A DNA stretch of 43,577 nt from Bradyrhizobium sp. STM 3843 (GCF_000239815.1 NZ_CAFK01000001.1:1-43577); one strand, 5' to 3'; positions 17,694-27,249 are shown, numbered from the stretch's first letter. The notes: a model not told the origin generated them from the sequence alone. Program-made: numbers and translations.

Positions 17694-17722
17694 ATGAGCG
17701 GCCGAGGACCTCGGCCGCTCAT
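17694..17722. terminator. perfect 29-base palindrome, bidirectional terminator
   Basis: The 14-base arms 17694-17707 (ATGAGCGGCCGAGG) and 17709-17722 are exactly complementary around a single A. The element lies between the convergent DUF2147 and hpnN genes, and only a short T-tract follows on the plus strand. It probably ends both transcripts. Confidence 0.7.
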
Positions 17723-17730
17723 CTTTGCCG

Positions 17731-20322
17731 CTAATGTTCTTTGATCACGCGCGGCTTGCCCATCAGCGCCGGCTGGAACAGCAGCACCGCGGCCAACGTG
17801 GTCAGCAGCGACAGCGCCAGCAGCTTGCCCATGCTGGACGTGCCGGGATGGCTCGACAGCCACAGGCTGCCGAAGGCCGTCGCTGTCGTCAGCGCGCTGA
17901 AGAAGATCGCGCGCGTGAGGCTGGTCTGCAACAGGTTGGTCCGGCCCGACCGCCACGCCACCACGTAATAAATCTTGAACGCCACGCCGATGCCGAGCAG
18001 CAGCGGCAGCGCGACGATATTGGCGAAATTGAGCGGCAACCGAATCAGCACGCAGATCTCGAGCGTGACCGCCCCCGCGACCAGCAGCGGCACGATCGTC
18101 ATCAGCACGTCGGTGAAGCGCCGCAGCGTGACCCATAGCAGCAGGCTGATCACGACCAGCGCATAGATACCGGCGTGGATGAACGCCCGCACGATGGTGT
18201 CGCCGGATTTGAGGATCGACACCGGACCGCCGATCGCGGTCGGCTCCGCGGCAAGAACTGCATTGGCGAAACGCCGCAGATTGTCATTGTCGTTCGGATC
18301 GCCCTTCGGCTCCGCCTCGACCCGGATCAGGCCGTCCTTGCTCTTCCACTGCGAGACCAACTCGGGAGGCAGGTTGTTGAGGCTGACGGGCTGGGCCTGG
18401 AGCGACATATTCAGCTGCTCCAGCACGATGCGGAGCGGCTCGACGAACACCGCCTGCGCCTTGTTGCGCACGGCCTCATTGCCGGATGCGAGCTTCGCCA
18501 GCGCGTCGGCCAGACGGCGGGACGCCACCGCGCCCGGTCCTTTGCCGTCGCCTGCCGTCCGCCGCAGATTATCGACCGTCGAGTTGAGCGCCTCGACATT
18601 CTCCTGGTCGGTCGGTGGGGCGTCGATCTGATCGGGATTGAGGGCAGGCCCCAACACCTTCGCGCCCTGCGCGATCAGCTTCAGCTTGGTCGGCTGGTCC
18701 TCAGGCACGAAACTGTTGAGCGAGGTCACGCGTGCCACTTCGGGCAGCTTCGACAGCCTGGCCTCGATCGCCCTGGCCTCGTCCTCCGAATGCGTCAGCA
18801 CGTCGATCGCGTTGGCCCCGGTGTTCGGATCCTTGCGCAGGTCGAGATAGGTCGCGATCGATTCCGCGTTGGGGTTGCGCAGGTTCATCGGGTTGAAGTC
18901 GAACTTCATGAAGTAGAGCAGCGGCAGGCCCGCGATCACCACGGCCAGGGTGCCGACGATGATCGGCACCCGGTGCTTCTCCAGGAAATTGTCGAGCGGC
19001 GCCAGGAAGGCATAGCCCACCGGCTCCTTCTCACCCGGCGGATTCAGGATCTTCAAGAACGCCGGCAGGACCGTGATCGAAGAGAGGAACGCGATCAGCA
19101 TGCCGGCGCCGGCGATCTCGCCGAGCTCGGAAATGCCCTTGTAGTCGGTCGGCAGGAAGCAGAGGAAGCCGGCGGCGGTGGCCATCGCCGCCAACGACAG
19201 CGGCACCGCCGAGCGCCGCGCAGCTTCCGCCAGCGCCTCCGGCAGATTGTCGTTCTTGTAGCGCTCGGAGCGGTAGCGCACGCTGAACTGGATGCCGAAA
19301 TCGACGCCGAGACCGATGAACAGCACCGCAAACGCCACCGACAAGAGGTTCAGCGACCCCACCATCATCAGCCCAACCGCTGTGGTGAGGGACAGCCCGA
19401 TGAACAGGTTGACGAACACGGCCGAGATGATCTTGGCCGAGTGCAACGCCAGCCAGAGGATGACCAGCACGACCACGACCGTGCCGATCCCGTTGGTGAC
19501 GGCGCCCTCCTGCACGGTCGCGTATTCCTCGTTGGCGATCGGCACCGGCCCGGTCAGGCGCACCCGCGCCCTATACTTGCCGGCGAAATCGAGCTCGGCC
19601 GCGGCCTGGCGAATGGCGTCGGTGGCCGCCTTCCCCGGCTCCAGGGCCTGATAGTCGAGCACCGGTTTGAACTGGATGAAGGCGCGCTTGTCGCTGTCCG
19701 AGAGCGGCTTGTCGCTGACCAGCTGGCGCCAGGAGAACGTGGCGTCTCCCTTGTTCAGCACGGTTTCCACCGTTTCGGAGATGTAGTCGAACGGCCGTGC
19801 CGTGCTGTCGAGCTTGACCTGACCGCGCTTGACACCGGCAAGGCCCGTCTCCAGCGCGCCGGTGAGGCCGCGGATCGACGGATCACCGGCCATGATCTCG
19901 ATCAGCGGCGCGGCCGACGTGAACTGGTCCGTGATCTGCTTGACCTCGTCGGTCGGCAGAAACAACAGGCCATTCCTGGCGAAGAACTCGCCGGTGCCGA
20001 GCGGCTCGACCGAGGAGAAGTGGGTGGTGTCGTCCTTCAGCTTCTGCACCAGCGCGTTGGCCGCAACACCGGTCAGCTCAGGCGAGGCCGCCTCGACGAC
20101 GGCGAGGATGGTCCGATCGCGATCGAAGGCCTGCTCATATTGCTGGTCGCGCTGCCGCCAATCCAGATTGGACGAGATCAACGTGTTGATGTCGGTATTG
20201 ATGACGAAATGATGCGCCGTATAAAATCCGGCGGCCACCGCAAGGACGAGTCCCGCAATCAGTGTCGGCCATGCGAAGCGCGTGCAGGCCCTAACGATCG
20301 AGACGACAATACTTGTCAGCAC
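17731..20322 (-). CDS. hpnN: HpnN, RND-family hopanoid exporter
   Basis: The product is 863 residues with two RND/MMPL halves, each a periplasmic domain followed by about five membrane segments. The N-terminal TM is at about 12-33. The first TM bundle includes the segment LLSVAFAVLFIGLGVDFGIQFSVRYR, and the second includes LPLLLGIGVAFKIYYVVAWR. The start is GTG 20322. HpnN moves hopanoids from the inner to the outer membrane in Rhodopseudomonas palustris. The identification follows from family resemblance and position beside ispH-hpnH and hpnO. It is transcribed away from ispH across a 463-base gap. Confidence 0.9.
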   Translation of the reverse strand: MLTSIVVSIVRACTRFAWPTLIAGLVLAVAAGFYTAHHFVINTDINTLISSNLDWRQRDQQYEQAFDRDRTILAVVEAASPELTGVAANALVQKLKDDTTHFSSVEPLGTGEFFARNGLLFLPTDEVKQITDQFTSAAPLIEIMAGDPSIRGLTGALETGLAGVKRGQVKLDSTARPFDYISETVETVLNKGDATFSWRQLVSDKPLSDSDKRAFIQFKPVLDYQALEPGKAATDAIRQAAAELDFAGKYRARVRLTGPVPIANEEYATVQEGAVTNGIGTVVVVLVILWLALHSAKIISAVFVNLFIGLSLTTAVGLMMVGSLNLLSVAFAVLFIGLGVDFGIQFSVRYRSERYKNDNLPEALAEAARRSAVPLSLAAMATAAGFLCFLPTDYKGISELGEIAGAGMLIAFLSSITVLPAFLKILNPPGEKEPVGYAFLAPLDNFLEKHRVPIIVGTLAVVIAGLPLLYFMKFDFNPMNLRNPNAESIATYLDLRKDPNTGANAIDVLTHSEDEARAIEARLSKLPEVARVTSLNSFVPEDQPTKLKLIAQGAKVLGPALNPDQIDAPPTDQENVEALNSTVDNLRRTAGDGKGPGAVASRRLADALAKLASGNEAVRNKAQAVFVEPLRIVLEQLNMSLQAQPVSLNNLPPELVSQWKSKDGLIRVEAEPKGDPNDNDNLRRFANAVLAAEPTAIGGPVSILKSGDTIVRAFIHAGIYALVVISLLLWVTLRRFTDVLMTIVPLLVAGAVTLEICVLIRLPLNFANIVALPLLLGIGVAFKIYYVVAWRSGRTNLLQTSLTRAIFFSALTTATAFGSLWLSSHPGTSSMGKLLALSLLTTLAAVLLFQPALMGKPRVIKEH

Positions 20323-20785
20323 TTCTTGACTTTCTCATGTTTTGAGCTCGGCGGAAACGTCCGCTGCCTATCGGAGTTCCACGGTCTGAGCTAGCCCAAC
20401 AGGACGAGGTTCTGTTGCGGAAGGCGGACCGGATCAGCACGAACGGATGGGGTCGCCGGGGCGGCTGATATAGCGGCGATGTTCGGCGGTAAAGTGACGA
20501 ACGGGTGAGGCCCTAAAGACTTCTATTTGCTTATAATATTTCTACTTAATATAATACCACAATCGTCCCTGTGTGTTTTTGATCACATGCGACCGATTTG
20601 CAATCGGCCTTTCCACTTTCCTGAAATTTTGACACAAGCCCTGTGCTTCCATGCGCTTAGGTGGCCGGTGAATGGCAGAACTGGGGCGTGTCCGACTGGT
20701 GCGGATATTGCACTTTCGGTCGGCGTCAGTTCGGCAGCATCGCTACGGGCGTACAGAGGTGATCGGTTGTTGAAAGTGAGGCAAC
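20323..20785. other. 463-base divergent region between hpnN and ispH
   Basis: The middle (about 20520-20585) is strikingly AT-rich for this genome and holds the promoter listed separately. Further on, CCGATT/AATCGG (20593-20598/20602-20607, loop TGC) is a small hairpin followed by CCTTTCC. No gene is supported. Confidence 0.5.
20527..20555 (+). promoter_or_regulatory. near-consensus sigma-70 promoter upstream of ispH-hpnH
   Basis: TTGCTT (20527-20532), a 17-base spacer and TATAAT (20550-20555) give an almost ideal housekeeping promoter in an AT-rich island. It points toward ispH and leaves a leader of about 225 bases. Confidence 0.65.
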
Positions 20786-21730
20786 GTGGCTAACGGACGT
20801 CCGATGCAGGTGTATCTCGCGCAGCCGCGCGGGTTTTGCGCAGGAGTTGTGCGCGCGATCGAGATCGTGGAGCGCGCGCTGGAGAAGTACGGGCCGCCCG
20901 TCTATGTGCGCCACGAGATCGTGCACAACAAATACGTGGTCGAGAGCCTGAAGAACAAAGGCGCGATCTTCGTCGAGGATCTCTCGGAAGTGCCGCCGCT
21001 CGCGGTGACCGTGTTCAGCGCCCATGGCGTCGCGCGCTCGGTGGAGGAGGAAGCGGCGGCGCGCGGACTGCCGGTGCTCAATGCAACCTGCCCGCTTGTA
21101 ACGAAGGTCCACAACCAAGGCAAACGGTACATGTCCAAGGGCCGTACCCTGGTGCTGATCGGCCACGCCGGCCATCCCGAAGTCGAAGGCACCATGGGAC
21201 AGGTCCCCGGACCGGTCTACCTGGTCCAGAACGAGGCGGATGTGGCGGCCCTGCCGATGCCCACCGATCGGCCAATGGCCTATATCACGCAAACCACACT
21301 CAGCGTTGATGACACCAAAGACATCATCGCCGCCCTGCAAGCGCGCTTTACAGACATTCAAGGCCCGGATATCCGGGATATCTGCTATGCGACACAGAAC
21401 CGCCAATCTGCGGTAAGGGACCTATCTAAGCTGGTGGATGTGATTTTGGTGGTGGGCGCCGCCAATAGCTCCAACTCGAACAGACTGCGCGAGATAGGCT
21501 CCGAGGCCGGTGTCGCCAGCTATCTGATCGCAGACGGGAGCGAACTCAATCCTGAATGGCTGAAGGAAGCCAGGGCTGTCGGCATCACCGCCGGCGCCTC
21601 GGCGCCAGAGGTCCTTGTCGACGACGTCATCGAGGCCCTGCGGCGCATCGGACCGGTCGAGGTCTCGGTGCTCCCGGGACGGGAAGAAAACATCGAATTC
21701 CGCCTGCCGGCCGAGCTGGTCGCGGGCTGA
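20786..21730 (+). CDS. ispH: IspH (LytB), HMBPP reductase of the MEP pathway
   Basis: The product is 314 residues from GTG 20786, preceded by AGTGAGG. ATG 20804 is an alternative start. It makes isopentenyl and dimethylallyl diphosphate from HMBPP using an iron-sulfur cluster. The three cluster cysteines are present: Cys 18 in PRGFCAGV, Cys 102 in [10 protein letters not shown] and Cys 200 in ICYATQNRQ. So is the proton-relay segment [13 protein letters not shown] with His 130 and Glu 132. It is 34 bases upstream of hpnH, so precursor supply and side-chain addition are expressed together. The gene may be an additional or the only ispH copy. Confidence 0.95.
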   Translation: MANGRPMQVYLAQPRGFCAGVVRAIEIVERALEKYGPPVYVRHEIVHNKYVVESLKNKGAIFVEDLSEVPPLAVTVFSAHGVARSVEEEAAARGLPVLNATCPLVTKVHNQGKRYMSKGRTLVLIGHAGHPEVEGTMGQVPGPVYLVQNEADVAALPMPTDRPMAYITQTTLSVDDTKDIIAALQARFTDIQGPDIRDICYATQNRQSAVRDLSKLVDVILVVGAANSSNSNRLREIGSEAGVASYLIADGSELNPEWLKEARAVGITAGASAPEVLVDDVIEALRRIGPVEVSVLPGREENIEFRLPAELVAG

Positions 21731-21764
21731 TCCTAATCGGTTTGGTCCAGAAAGAAGACACGTA

Positions 21765-22925
21765 ATGGCAATCCCCTTTCACAAGGAACTGCGCATCGGG
21801 GCCTATCTGATGAAGCAGAAGCTTCTCGGCCGCAAACGCTATCCGCTGGTCCTCATGCTGGAGCCGCTGTTCCGCTGCAATCTCGCCTGCGCCGGCTGCG
21901 GCAAGATCGACTACCCCGACGCGATCCTGAACCGTCGGATGACCGCGCAGGAGTGCTGGGACGCCGCCGACGAATGCGGCGCACCGATGGTGGCGATCCC
22001 GGGCGGCGAACCGCTGATCCACAAGGAGATCGGCGAGATCGTGCGCGGCCTGGTGGCGCGCAAGAAGTTCGTCTCGCTGTGCACCAACGCGCTGCTGCTC
22101 GAGAAGAAGCTCGATCTGTTCGAGCCATCGCCCTATCTGTTCTTCTCGGTCCATCTGGATGGCCTGCGCGAGCACCATGACAAAGCCGTGTCGCAGAAGG
22201 GCGTGTTCGACCGCGCCGTGTCCGCGATCAAGGCGGCCAAGGCGCGCGGCTTCACCGTCAACGTCAATGCCACCGTCTTCGACGGCCATCCGGCCGAGGA
22301 GATCGCGAAATTCCTCGACTTCACCACCGAGCTCGGCGTCGGCGTGACGATGTCGCCCGGCTATGCCTATGAGCGCGCGCCCGACCAGGAGCACTTCCTG
22401 AACCGGACCAAGACCAAGCAGCTGTTCCGCGACGTGTTCGCGCGCGGCAAGGGCAAGAAGTGGAATTTCATGCATTCCGGCCTGTTCCTGGACTTCCTCG
22501 CCGGCAACCAGGAATTCGAGTGCACGCCCTGGGGCATGCCGGCCCGCAACATCTTCGGCTGGCAGAAGCCCTGCTATTTGCTCGGTGAAGGCTACACCAA
22601 GACCTTCAAGGAGCTGATGGAGACCACCGACTGGGACACCTACGGCACCGGCAAATATGAAAAGTGCGCCGACTGCATGGCCCATTGCGGCTATGAGGCC
22701 ACCGCGGCGAATGCCGCGCTCACCAACCCGCTGAAGGCGATGTGGGTCAGCTTGCGCGGCATCAAGACGGAGGGCCCGATGGCGCCGGAGATCGATCTCT
22801 CCAAGCAGCGCCCGGCACAATATGTGTTCTCGGCGGAGGTGCAGAAGCGCCTGTCCGAGATCCGCAAGGATGAAGAGCTGGAAGCGCAGAACGCCCAGCA
22901 GCGCAAGGCGTCCACGGCCGCCTAA
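21765..22925 (+). CDS. hpnH: HpnH, radical SAM adenosylhopane synthase
   Basis: The product is 386 residues from ATG 21765 (MAIPFHKELRIGAYL). The radical SAM motif is CNLACAGC, with Cys at 38, 42 and 45. A later CADCMAHCGYEATAAN segment is typical of the family. HpnH adds the 5'-deoxyadenosyl radical to diploptene to give adenosylhopane, the first step of C35 side-chain formation. It is co-directional with ispH and convergent with hpnG, which acts on its product. A strong terminator follows. Confidence 0.95.
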   Translation: MAIPFHKELRIGAYLMKQKLLGRKRYPLVLMLEPLFRCNLACAGCGKIDYPDAILNRRMTAQECWDAADECGAPMVAIPGGEPLIHKEIGEIVRGLVARKKFVSLCTNALLLEKKLDLFEPSPYLFFSVHLDGLREHHDKAVSQKGVFDRAVSAIKAAKARGFTVNVNATVFDGHPAEEIAKFLDFTTELGVGVTMSPGYAYERAPDQEHFLNRTKTKQLFRDVFARGKGKKWNFMHSGLFLDFLAGNQEFECTPWGMPARNIFGWQKPCYLLGEGYTKTFKELMETTDWDTYGTGKYEKCADCMAHCGYEATAANAALTNPLKAMWVSLRGIKTEGPMAPEIDLSKQRPAQYVFSAEVQKRLSEIRKDEELEAQNAQQRKASTAA

Positions 22926-22956
22926 GCGCGTACGCCAAGCCTCTGGAAATAACACG

Positions 22957-23002
22957 GGCCGCCGACGCGTCGAGATGATCTCGGCGAGTCGGCGGCCTTT
23001 TT
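22957..23002 (+). terminator. rho-independent terminator after hpnH
   Basis: GGCCGCCGAC (22957-22966) pairs exactly with GTCGGCGGCC (22988-22997), with further weak pairing inside, and is followed by TTTTT. Confidence 0.85.
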
Positions 23003-23003
23003 C

Positions 23004-23045
23004 ATTTGTCGCTGCTTATTTTTGCCGCTGCTTATTTGTCGCTGC
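23004..23045. repeat. short imperfect tandem repeat
   Basis: Three near copies of a 14-16-base unit (ATTTGTCGCTGCTT, ATTTTTGCCGCTGCTT, ATTTGTCGCTGCG) follow the hpnH terminator directly. There is no known function; it may reflect slippage. Confidence 0.5.
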
Positions 23046-23186
23046 GCCGTCTTGCTGGCGCCCGACGCTCTGATCCGACCCGAGCTATCTCCGCCCTTTC
23101 CACTTCCGGGAGAGAATGGCTAAACGCCGTCACGGTTGTTGCGCGATCGATCAGTCGCACCGCGCTCTAACGTAGCGCGGAGGACC

Positions 23187-23951
23187 TCACGCCTCCGCGG
23201 CAGCCAGCGCCTCGGTCTCGGCAAATGCGTCAGCCCCCAACAGGCTGCTCAGCAGGAAGTCGCGGGCTCCCCGCAGCGACCGCAGCGCCAGATTGAACTC
23301 GATGCCGGTCGAGACCAATCCGCGCAGCACGCGCGGATTGCGCGCCACCCCGCGCAGGATCAAGGGCAGGTCGATGTCCCCGTTGGGCTTGATCGCATCC
23401 TTGGCCAGCGACGGCAGCGTCCGATGGGCGGGATCAGAGATTACCCGCAGCGCCGCGAACGGCAGGCCGCACTCGGTGGCGTAAGCGGCGGCGATATGGC
23501 TCTCCATATCGACCGCAGCGGCGCCTGTGCTCCTCCGCAGCGCCGCCTTGCGGGCCTGCGCCACGACGACCTCTTCCGCCCCGGCCAGCACGCCGCGCAC
23601 CACCCGGCGCCGCCCCAAGGCCGCGCGCGCGATATGAGCTTCGCTCAAGGACAGCCCGGCCAGCCAGCGTGCGTCGCCTGCGGTGACCTCCGTCGCCACC
23701 ACGATGTCGCCGGCCTTCAACGACGGGTCGAGGCCGCCGGCCACGCCAAAACTGATGACGCCGCGGATCGAGGTCGGGTCGAACACGGTCAGCAGCGAGC
23801 GCAATTGCTGCGGATCGCTCGAGCTGCAGATGACCATCATTCCAGGACCGGCCGCAATGCGGGCTTCCTGCACCAGACCAGTCACAACCAAGACCGGTCG
23901 CGGATCAATCGGGCGATCCGCGGACGTTCTGTCCCCCATCCCCAACTTCAC
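23187..23951 (-). CDS. hpnG: HpnG, adenosylhopane nucleosidase/phosphorylase
   Basis: The product is 254 residues from GTG 23951; ATG 23939 (MGDRTSADRP) is an equally plausible start. It has the purine nucleoside phosphorylase fold: SFGVAGGLDPSLKAGDIVVATEV in the centre and AAVDMESHIAAAYA, the ribose-binding Met-Glu pair, later on. HpnG removes adenine from adenosylhopane to give ribosylhopane. In known hopanoid operons it follows shc (hpnF); here the gene just upstream is hpnE, with a 321-base gap. It is convergent with hpnH. Confidence 0.9.
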   Translation of the reverse strand: MKLGMGDRTSADRPIDPRPVLVVTGLVQEARIAAGPGMMVICSSSDPQQLRSLLTVFDPTSIRGVISFGVAGGLDPSLKAGDIVVATEVTAGDARWLAGLSLSEAHIARAALGRRRVVRGVLAGAEEVVVAQARKAALRRSTGAAAVDMESHIAAAYATECGLPFAALRVISDPAHRTLPSLAKDAIKPNGDIDLPLILRGVARNPRVLRGLVSTGIEFNLALRSLRGARDFLLSSLLGADAFAETEALAAAEA

Positions 23952-24272
23952 AATCCGACCCCTGACACCCTGCTATCTCTCATCCCAAGCTCTCGACCGC
24001 GCCGGCGTCCGACGCGGGAAAGCATTCACAAACCTGAGAATTACGCAGAAAAAATCCGCCAGGAAACCCCGTTTACGCCGCAGTGCGGTTATCCGACATG
24101 CGTTTTTCGCCCGGTGTTGCCATTTGGTCCTGCGCCGCCACGAAGGCACGGGATTGCGGCAGCTAGCCTCGCCCCGTGGCGGAGCCAAGCAAAGCTCATG
24201 CCGCCGCAGCCTGCCCTGCCGTGCTTTTACGAGACCGAATCGGCCCCAATGTGGCGCAGCCGCACCGACGGT
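23952..24272. other. non-coding gap where shc (hpnF) is expected
   Basis: The 321 bases between the hpnE stop and the hpnG start hold no frame with a ribosome site or family resemblance. No tail or head of squalene-hopene cyclase (about 650 residues; QW repeats, DDTA motif) is recognisable in either strand. The longest minus-strand frame (24188-23973) gives an Arg-rich peptide that I do not recognise. The hpnG promoter could lie here. Confidence 0.7.
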
Positions 24273-25535
24273 TCAGCGGCTGGCCAGGATGAGGTCCGCG
24301 GCACGGTCGCCGGAACGCACCGAACCCTCGATGGTGGCCGGTAACCCGGTATCGGTCCAATCGCCGGCCAGAGCCAGATTCTTGAACGCCGTCTTCGGGC
24401 CTGGGCGGAGCGCGTTCTGCTCCGGCGTCGCCTCGAAGGTGGCCCGCCGCTCGCGCACGATCTGCCAGGGCGGCAGTTGGGCCGGCAGCTCTGCCGGACC
24501 CCCGGCCGCCTTGCGGACGTCGGCCCAGATCGCGGAGGCAAGCTCCTCGCGCGGCTGATCAACCAAGCGGTCGCCATTGCTGATGGTCACCGACAGCCGT
24601 TGCGGGAATGCGAACAGCCATTCGACCAATCCCCCGATCACACCGAGAATCGGCGGCGCATCGCGCGGCGGGTCGATCCTGAAATGCGCGTTGACGATGG
24701 CGCGGAATTTGGTCGGCACCTTCAGTCCCGGCAGCAAGGTCGCGGCCGGGCGCGGCGGCACCGCCAGCACGACCACATCGTCCGGCCCCAAAGCGATCGT
24801 CTCGTCGCCGCCGAAGGTGAGTCCCGTGACGCTGCCGCCAGAACTCTGCAAGCCCCGCAGTTCGCGACCGATGCGAACGCTGCCGCCCTTCCCTTCGAGA
24901 TACTTCACCGCCGGATCAATCAGGACACCGGACAGACCGTCACGCGCGATCAGCGGCCGGCAGGCCTGCCCACCGGCGAGCAGGGTCTCGCGGACGATCG
25001 CGCCGGCCAGCCCCGCCGACCCCTCCGGCGGATCGCAGTTGAGCGCCGCCAGCAGTAGCGGCTGCACCAGGCGGTCATACAGCGTGCCCTTGCAGGCGAT
25101 GGTGCTGCCGATCGTCTTGTCCGTGCCGGCCCAGATCAGCGGAGACAGCGCGAGATAATCGCGCAAGGCGGTATCCGGCACGCGCCGGCTCTCGTCGAAC
25201 ACCCAGAGCGGCAGCCGGCCGTTGCCGAGATCGAGCAGCCAGCGCTGGTCGGTCCTGATATCGACGAAGGCAAACTGCGCCTGCTTTGGTCCGACCAGGC
25301 CGGCCTCAGACCCGATCGTCTTGGCGTAAGCAAGCACATGATGGTTGGCGGACAGCAGCAGGTGGTTGCCATTGTCGATCACGAGATCGGTCGCGGCGTC
25401 GTAGTAGGAGCGGCAGCGGCCGCCGATCTGCTGCGTCGCCTCGTGGACATGCACGACATAGCCGGAATTGGCGAGCCGCACGCCGGCCGAAAGGCCGGAG
25501 ATCCCGGCGCCGATGATGTGGGCGGTTTTCTGCAT
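24273..25535 (-). CDS. hpnE: HpnE, FAD-dependent hydroxysqualene oxidoreductase
   Basis: The product is 420 residues. The N-terminal Rossmann motif IIGAGISGLSAGVRLA (GxGxxG at 9-14) and HEATQQIGGRCRSYYD bind FAD, and a C-terminal ALAGDWTDTGLPATIEGSVRSG completes the amine-oxidase/phytoene-desaturase-like fold. HpnE reduces hydroxysqualene to squalene after HpnC and HpnD. Its ATG overlaps the hpnD stop (ATGA at 25535), so the three are translationally coupled. Confidence 0.93.
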   Translation of the reverse strand: MQKTAHIIGAGISGLSAGVRLANSGYVVHVHEATQQIGGRCRSYYDAATDLVIDNGNHLLLSANHHVLAYAKTIGSEAGLVGPKQAQFAFVDIRTDQRWLLDLGNGRLPLWVFDESRRVPDTALRDYLALSPLIWAGTDKTIGSTIACKGTLYDRLVQPLLLAALNCDPPEGSAGLAGAIVRETLLAGGQACRPLIARDGLSGVLIDPAVKYLEGKGGSVRIGRELRGLQSSGGSVTGLTFGGDETIALGPDDVVVLAVPPRPAATLLPGLKVPTKFRAIVNAHFRIDPPRDAPPILGVIGGLVEWLFAFPQRLSVTISNGDRLVDQPREELASAIWADVRKAAGGPAELPAQLPPWQIVRERRATFEATPEQNALRPGPKTAFKNLALAGDWTDTGLPATIEGSVRSGDRAADLILASR

Positions 25536-26374
25536 CAGATCAAAGCGTAGCGGAGGATGATGCCGAGCTTGGTGGCCTTGCTCACGCGCACCGGCTCGCG
25601 CGGGAGCGCAAAGCCGCGAGCGAGCAAGAGATCGAGCACGGCGCGGTAGTATTTCGACATGATCCGCGGCGCCCGCACCGCGCGGCGGCGGTTGCGCTTC
25701 ATGATCTCGTCGGATTTCTCGAAATGCGCCTTGGCGTGCACCGCAAGCGAATTGCAGACCTTTGGCAGCGCGCGGTCGGCGGTCACCTTGGCGGGGTCGT
25801 TACCGGTAATGCCGGCATGCAGCAGCGCCTCGCGCGGCAGATAGAGCCTGCCGAGTTGCGCATCCTCATCGATGTCGCGCAGGATGTTGGTGAGCTGCAG
25901 CGCGCGCCCCAGATGGTGCGCGAGCAGGATGCCGTCTTCCTCAGGCATGCCGAACACGCGCACCGACAAGCGCCCGACTGCACTGGCCACCCGGTCGCAA
26001 TAGAGATCGAGAGTGGCGAAGTCCGGCGCGCGAATGTCCTGCGGCACGTCCATTTCCATGCCGTCGATGATGGCCAGAAAGTCCTCGCGCTTCAGCCCAA
26101 ACGTCCTGACAGTATCGACGAAGTCGCGCAGCCGCTGCGGCGGATGGCCCTGATACAGCGCGTCGATATCGTCGCGCCAGCGCTGCAGCGCGGCCAGCCG
26201 CTCCTCGCGCGGTCCGTCGGAATCGGCGATGTCGTCGACCTGTCGGCAGAAGCTGTAGATCTGCAGCATCGCCTGGCGCTGCGCGCGCGGCAGGATCCGC
26301 ATTGCGGCGTAGAACGAGCTGCCGGAGGCGGCGGCTTCGTAGTCGGTGGTTTCGGCCGTGGCTTCGAGGGTCAT
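25535..26374 (-). CDS. hpnD: HpnD, presqualene diphosphate synthase
   Basis: The product is 279 residues and belongs to the squalene/phytoene synthase family. The first Asp-rich motif is CRQVDDIADSDGP (Asp 47, 48, 51), and the second is ILRDIDEDAQLGRLYLP in the middle. HpnD joins two farnesyl diphosphates to presqualene diphosphate. It overlaps hpnC upstream and hpnE downstream by 4 bases or less, giving a tight hpnC-hpnD-hpnE unit. Confidence 0.93.
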   Translation of the reverse strand: MTLEATAETTDYEAAASGSSFYAAMRILPRAQRQAMLQIYSFCRQVDDIADSDGPREERLAALQRWRDDIDALYQGHPPQRLRDFVDTVRTFGLKREDFLAIIDGMEMDVPQDIRAPDFATLDLYCDRVASAVGRLSVRVFGMPEEDGILLAHHLGRALQLTNILRDIDEDAQLGRLYLPREALLHAGITGNDPAKVTADRALPKVCNSLAVHAKAHFEKSDEIMKRNRRRAVRAPRIMSKYYRAVLDLLLARGFALPREPVRVSKATKLGIILRYALI

Positions 26375-27249
26375 GCGCCGGCCGCCGATTTCGACGCAGG
26401 ATGACGTCCGAGCATGCGGCGGCCAGTTTCGCCTGCGATGGCACTGATGCTGCAGCCGAGCAGTTCGAGCGGACTGAGATGGACGCGTTCGCTCAAGGGG
26501 TCGCGCTCCCGTAACATGCGCACGATGCGATCCGCGAAGGCCTGGATCAGGGCAATCTCAAGCCCGAGGCGGAAATCCTTGACGCCGCTGTTCAAGTCCC
26601 GGCCCTCATCGAGCAAGGCCGCATTGCGCGCAGCAAGCTTGTGCAGACAGGCGAGCAGCGGTGCCGACGCCTTGGGCTCGCCAAGCATCTCGACCGTGGC
26701 GCCAAATTCGGCAAGCGTGTCGCGCGGCAGATAGACGCGGTTGAGCGCCTTGTAGTCCTTGCCGCAATCCTGAAGATGGTTGTTGATCTGCAAAGCGGCA
26801 CAGATCGCGTCGGAGGCAGGCCAGGTCGCAATGCTCTCGCCATGCACATCGAGCAGGAAACGCCCGACCGGCATCGCCGAATAGCGGCAGTAGTGGATGA
26901 GCTCGTCCCAGTTCTCGTAGCGCAGCTTCGTCACATCCATGCGGAAAGCGGCCAAGAGATCGAGCGCATGGCGCGGCGGCATCGCGCGAGCAGCGAAGGC
27001 GCGGCGCAACGCGACCGCCACGTCCTGAGTGTCGCCCTGCCCCGCAAGCTCGGCCTCGAGCAGGTCGAGCAGTCGCAGCTTTTCATCCGCCGCAAGCGAG
27101 GGATGATCGGCGATGTCGTCGGCGGTGCGGACGAAATTGTAGAAAGCGAGGATCAGCGGCCGGTGCTCCGGACGGATGATCCAGGAGGCCACCGGAAAGT
27201 TCTCGTCCCGGTGTGTCTTGCCGGATCGCAAATCGCTCGCGGTGGTCAT
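26371..27249 (-). CDS. hpnC: HpnC, hydroxysqualene synthase
   Basis: The product is 292 residues, paralogous to HpnD. Its metal-binding motifs are VRTADDIADHP (Asp 44, 45, 48) and NNHLQDCGKDYKALNRVYLP (Asp 161, 165). The NFPVAS segment near the N-terminus is typical of HpnC. It converts presqualene diphosphate to hydroxysqualene. It is first in the leftward unit, so the promoter is expected in 27250-27437. Confidence 0.93.
   Translation of the reverse strand: MTTASDLRSGKTHRDENFPVASWIIRPEHRPLILAFYNFVRTADDIADHPSLAADEKLRLLDLLEAELAGQGDTQDVAVALRRAFAARAMPPRHALDLLAAFRMDVTKLRYENWDELIHYCRYSAMPVGRFLLDVHGESIATWPASDAICAALQINNHLQDCGKDYKALNRVYLPRDTLAEFGATVEMLGEPKASAPLLACLHKLAARNAALLDEGRDLNSGVKDFRLGLEIALIQAFADRIVRMLRERDPLSERVHLSPLELLGCSISAIAGETGRRMLGRHPASKSAAGA

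Noticed and set aside
18175..20394. Long plus-strand frame of 739 codons opposite hpnN
   Set aside because: It is the antisense shadow of hpnN in GC-rich DNA; the translation is His/Arg/Gln-rich with no family resemblance.
23004..23045. CRISPR-like repeat
   Set aside because: Units are only 14-16 bases in direct tandem without spacers.
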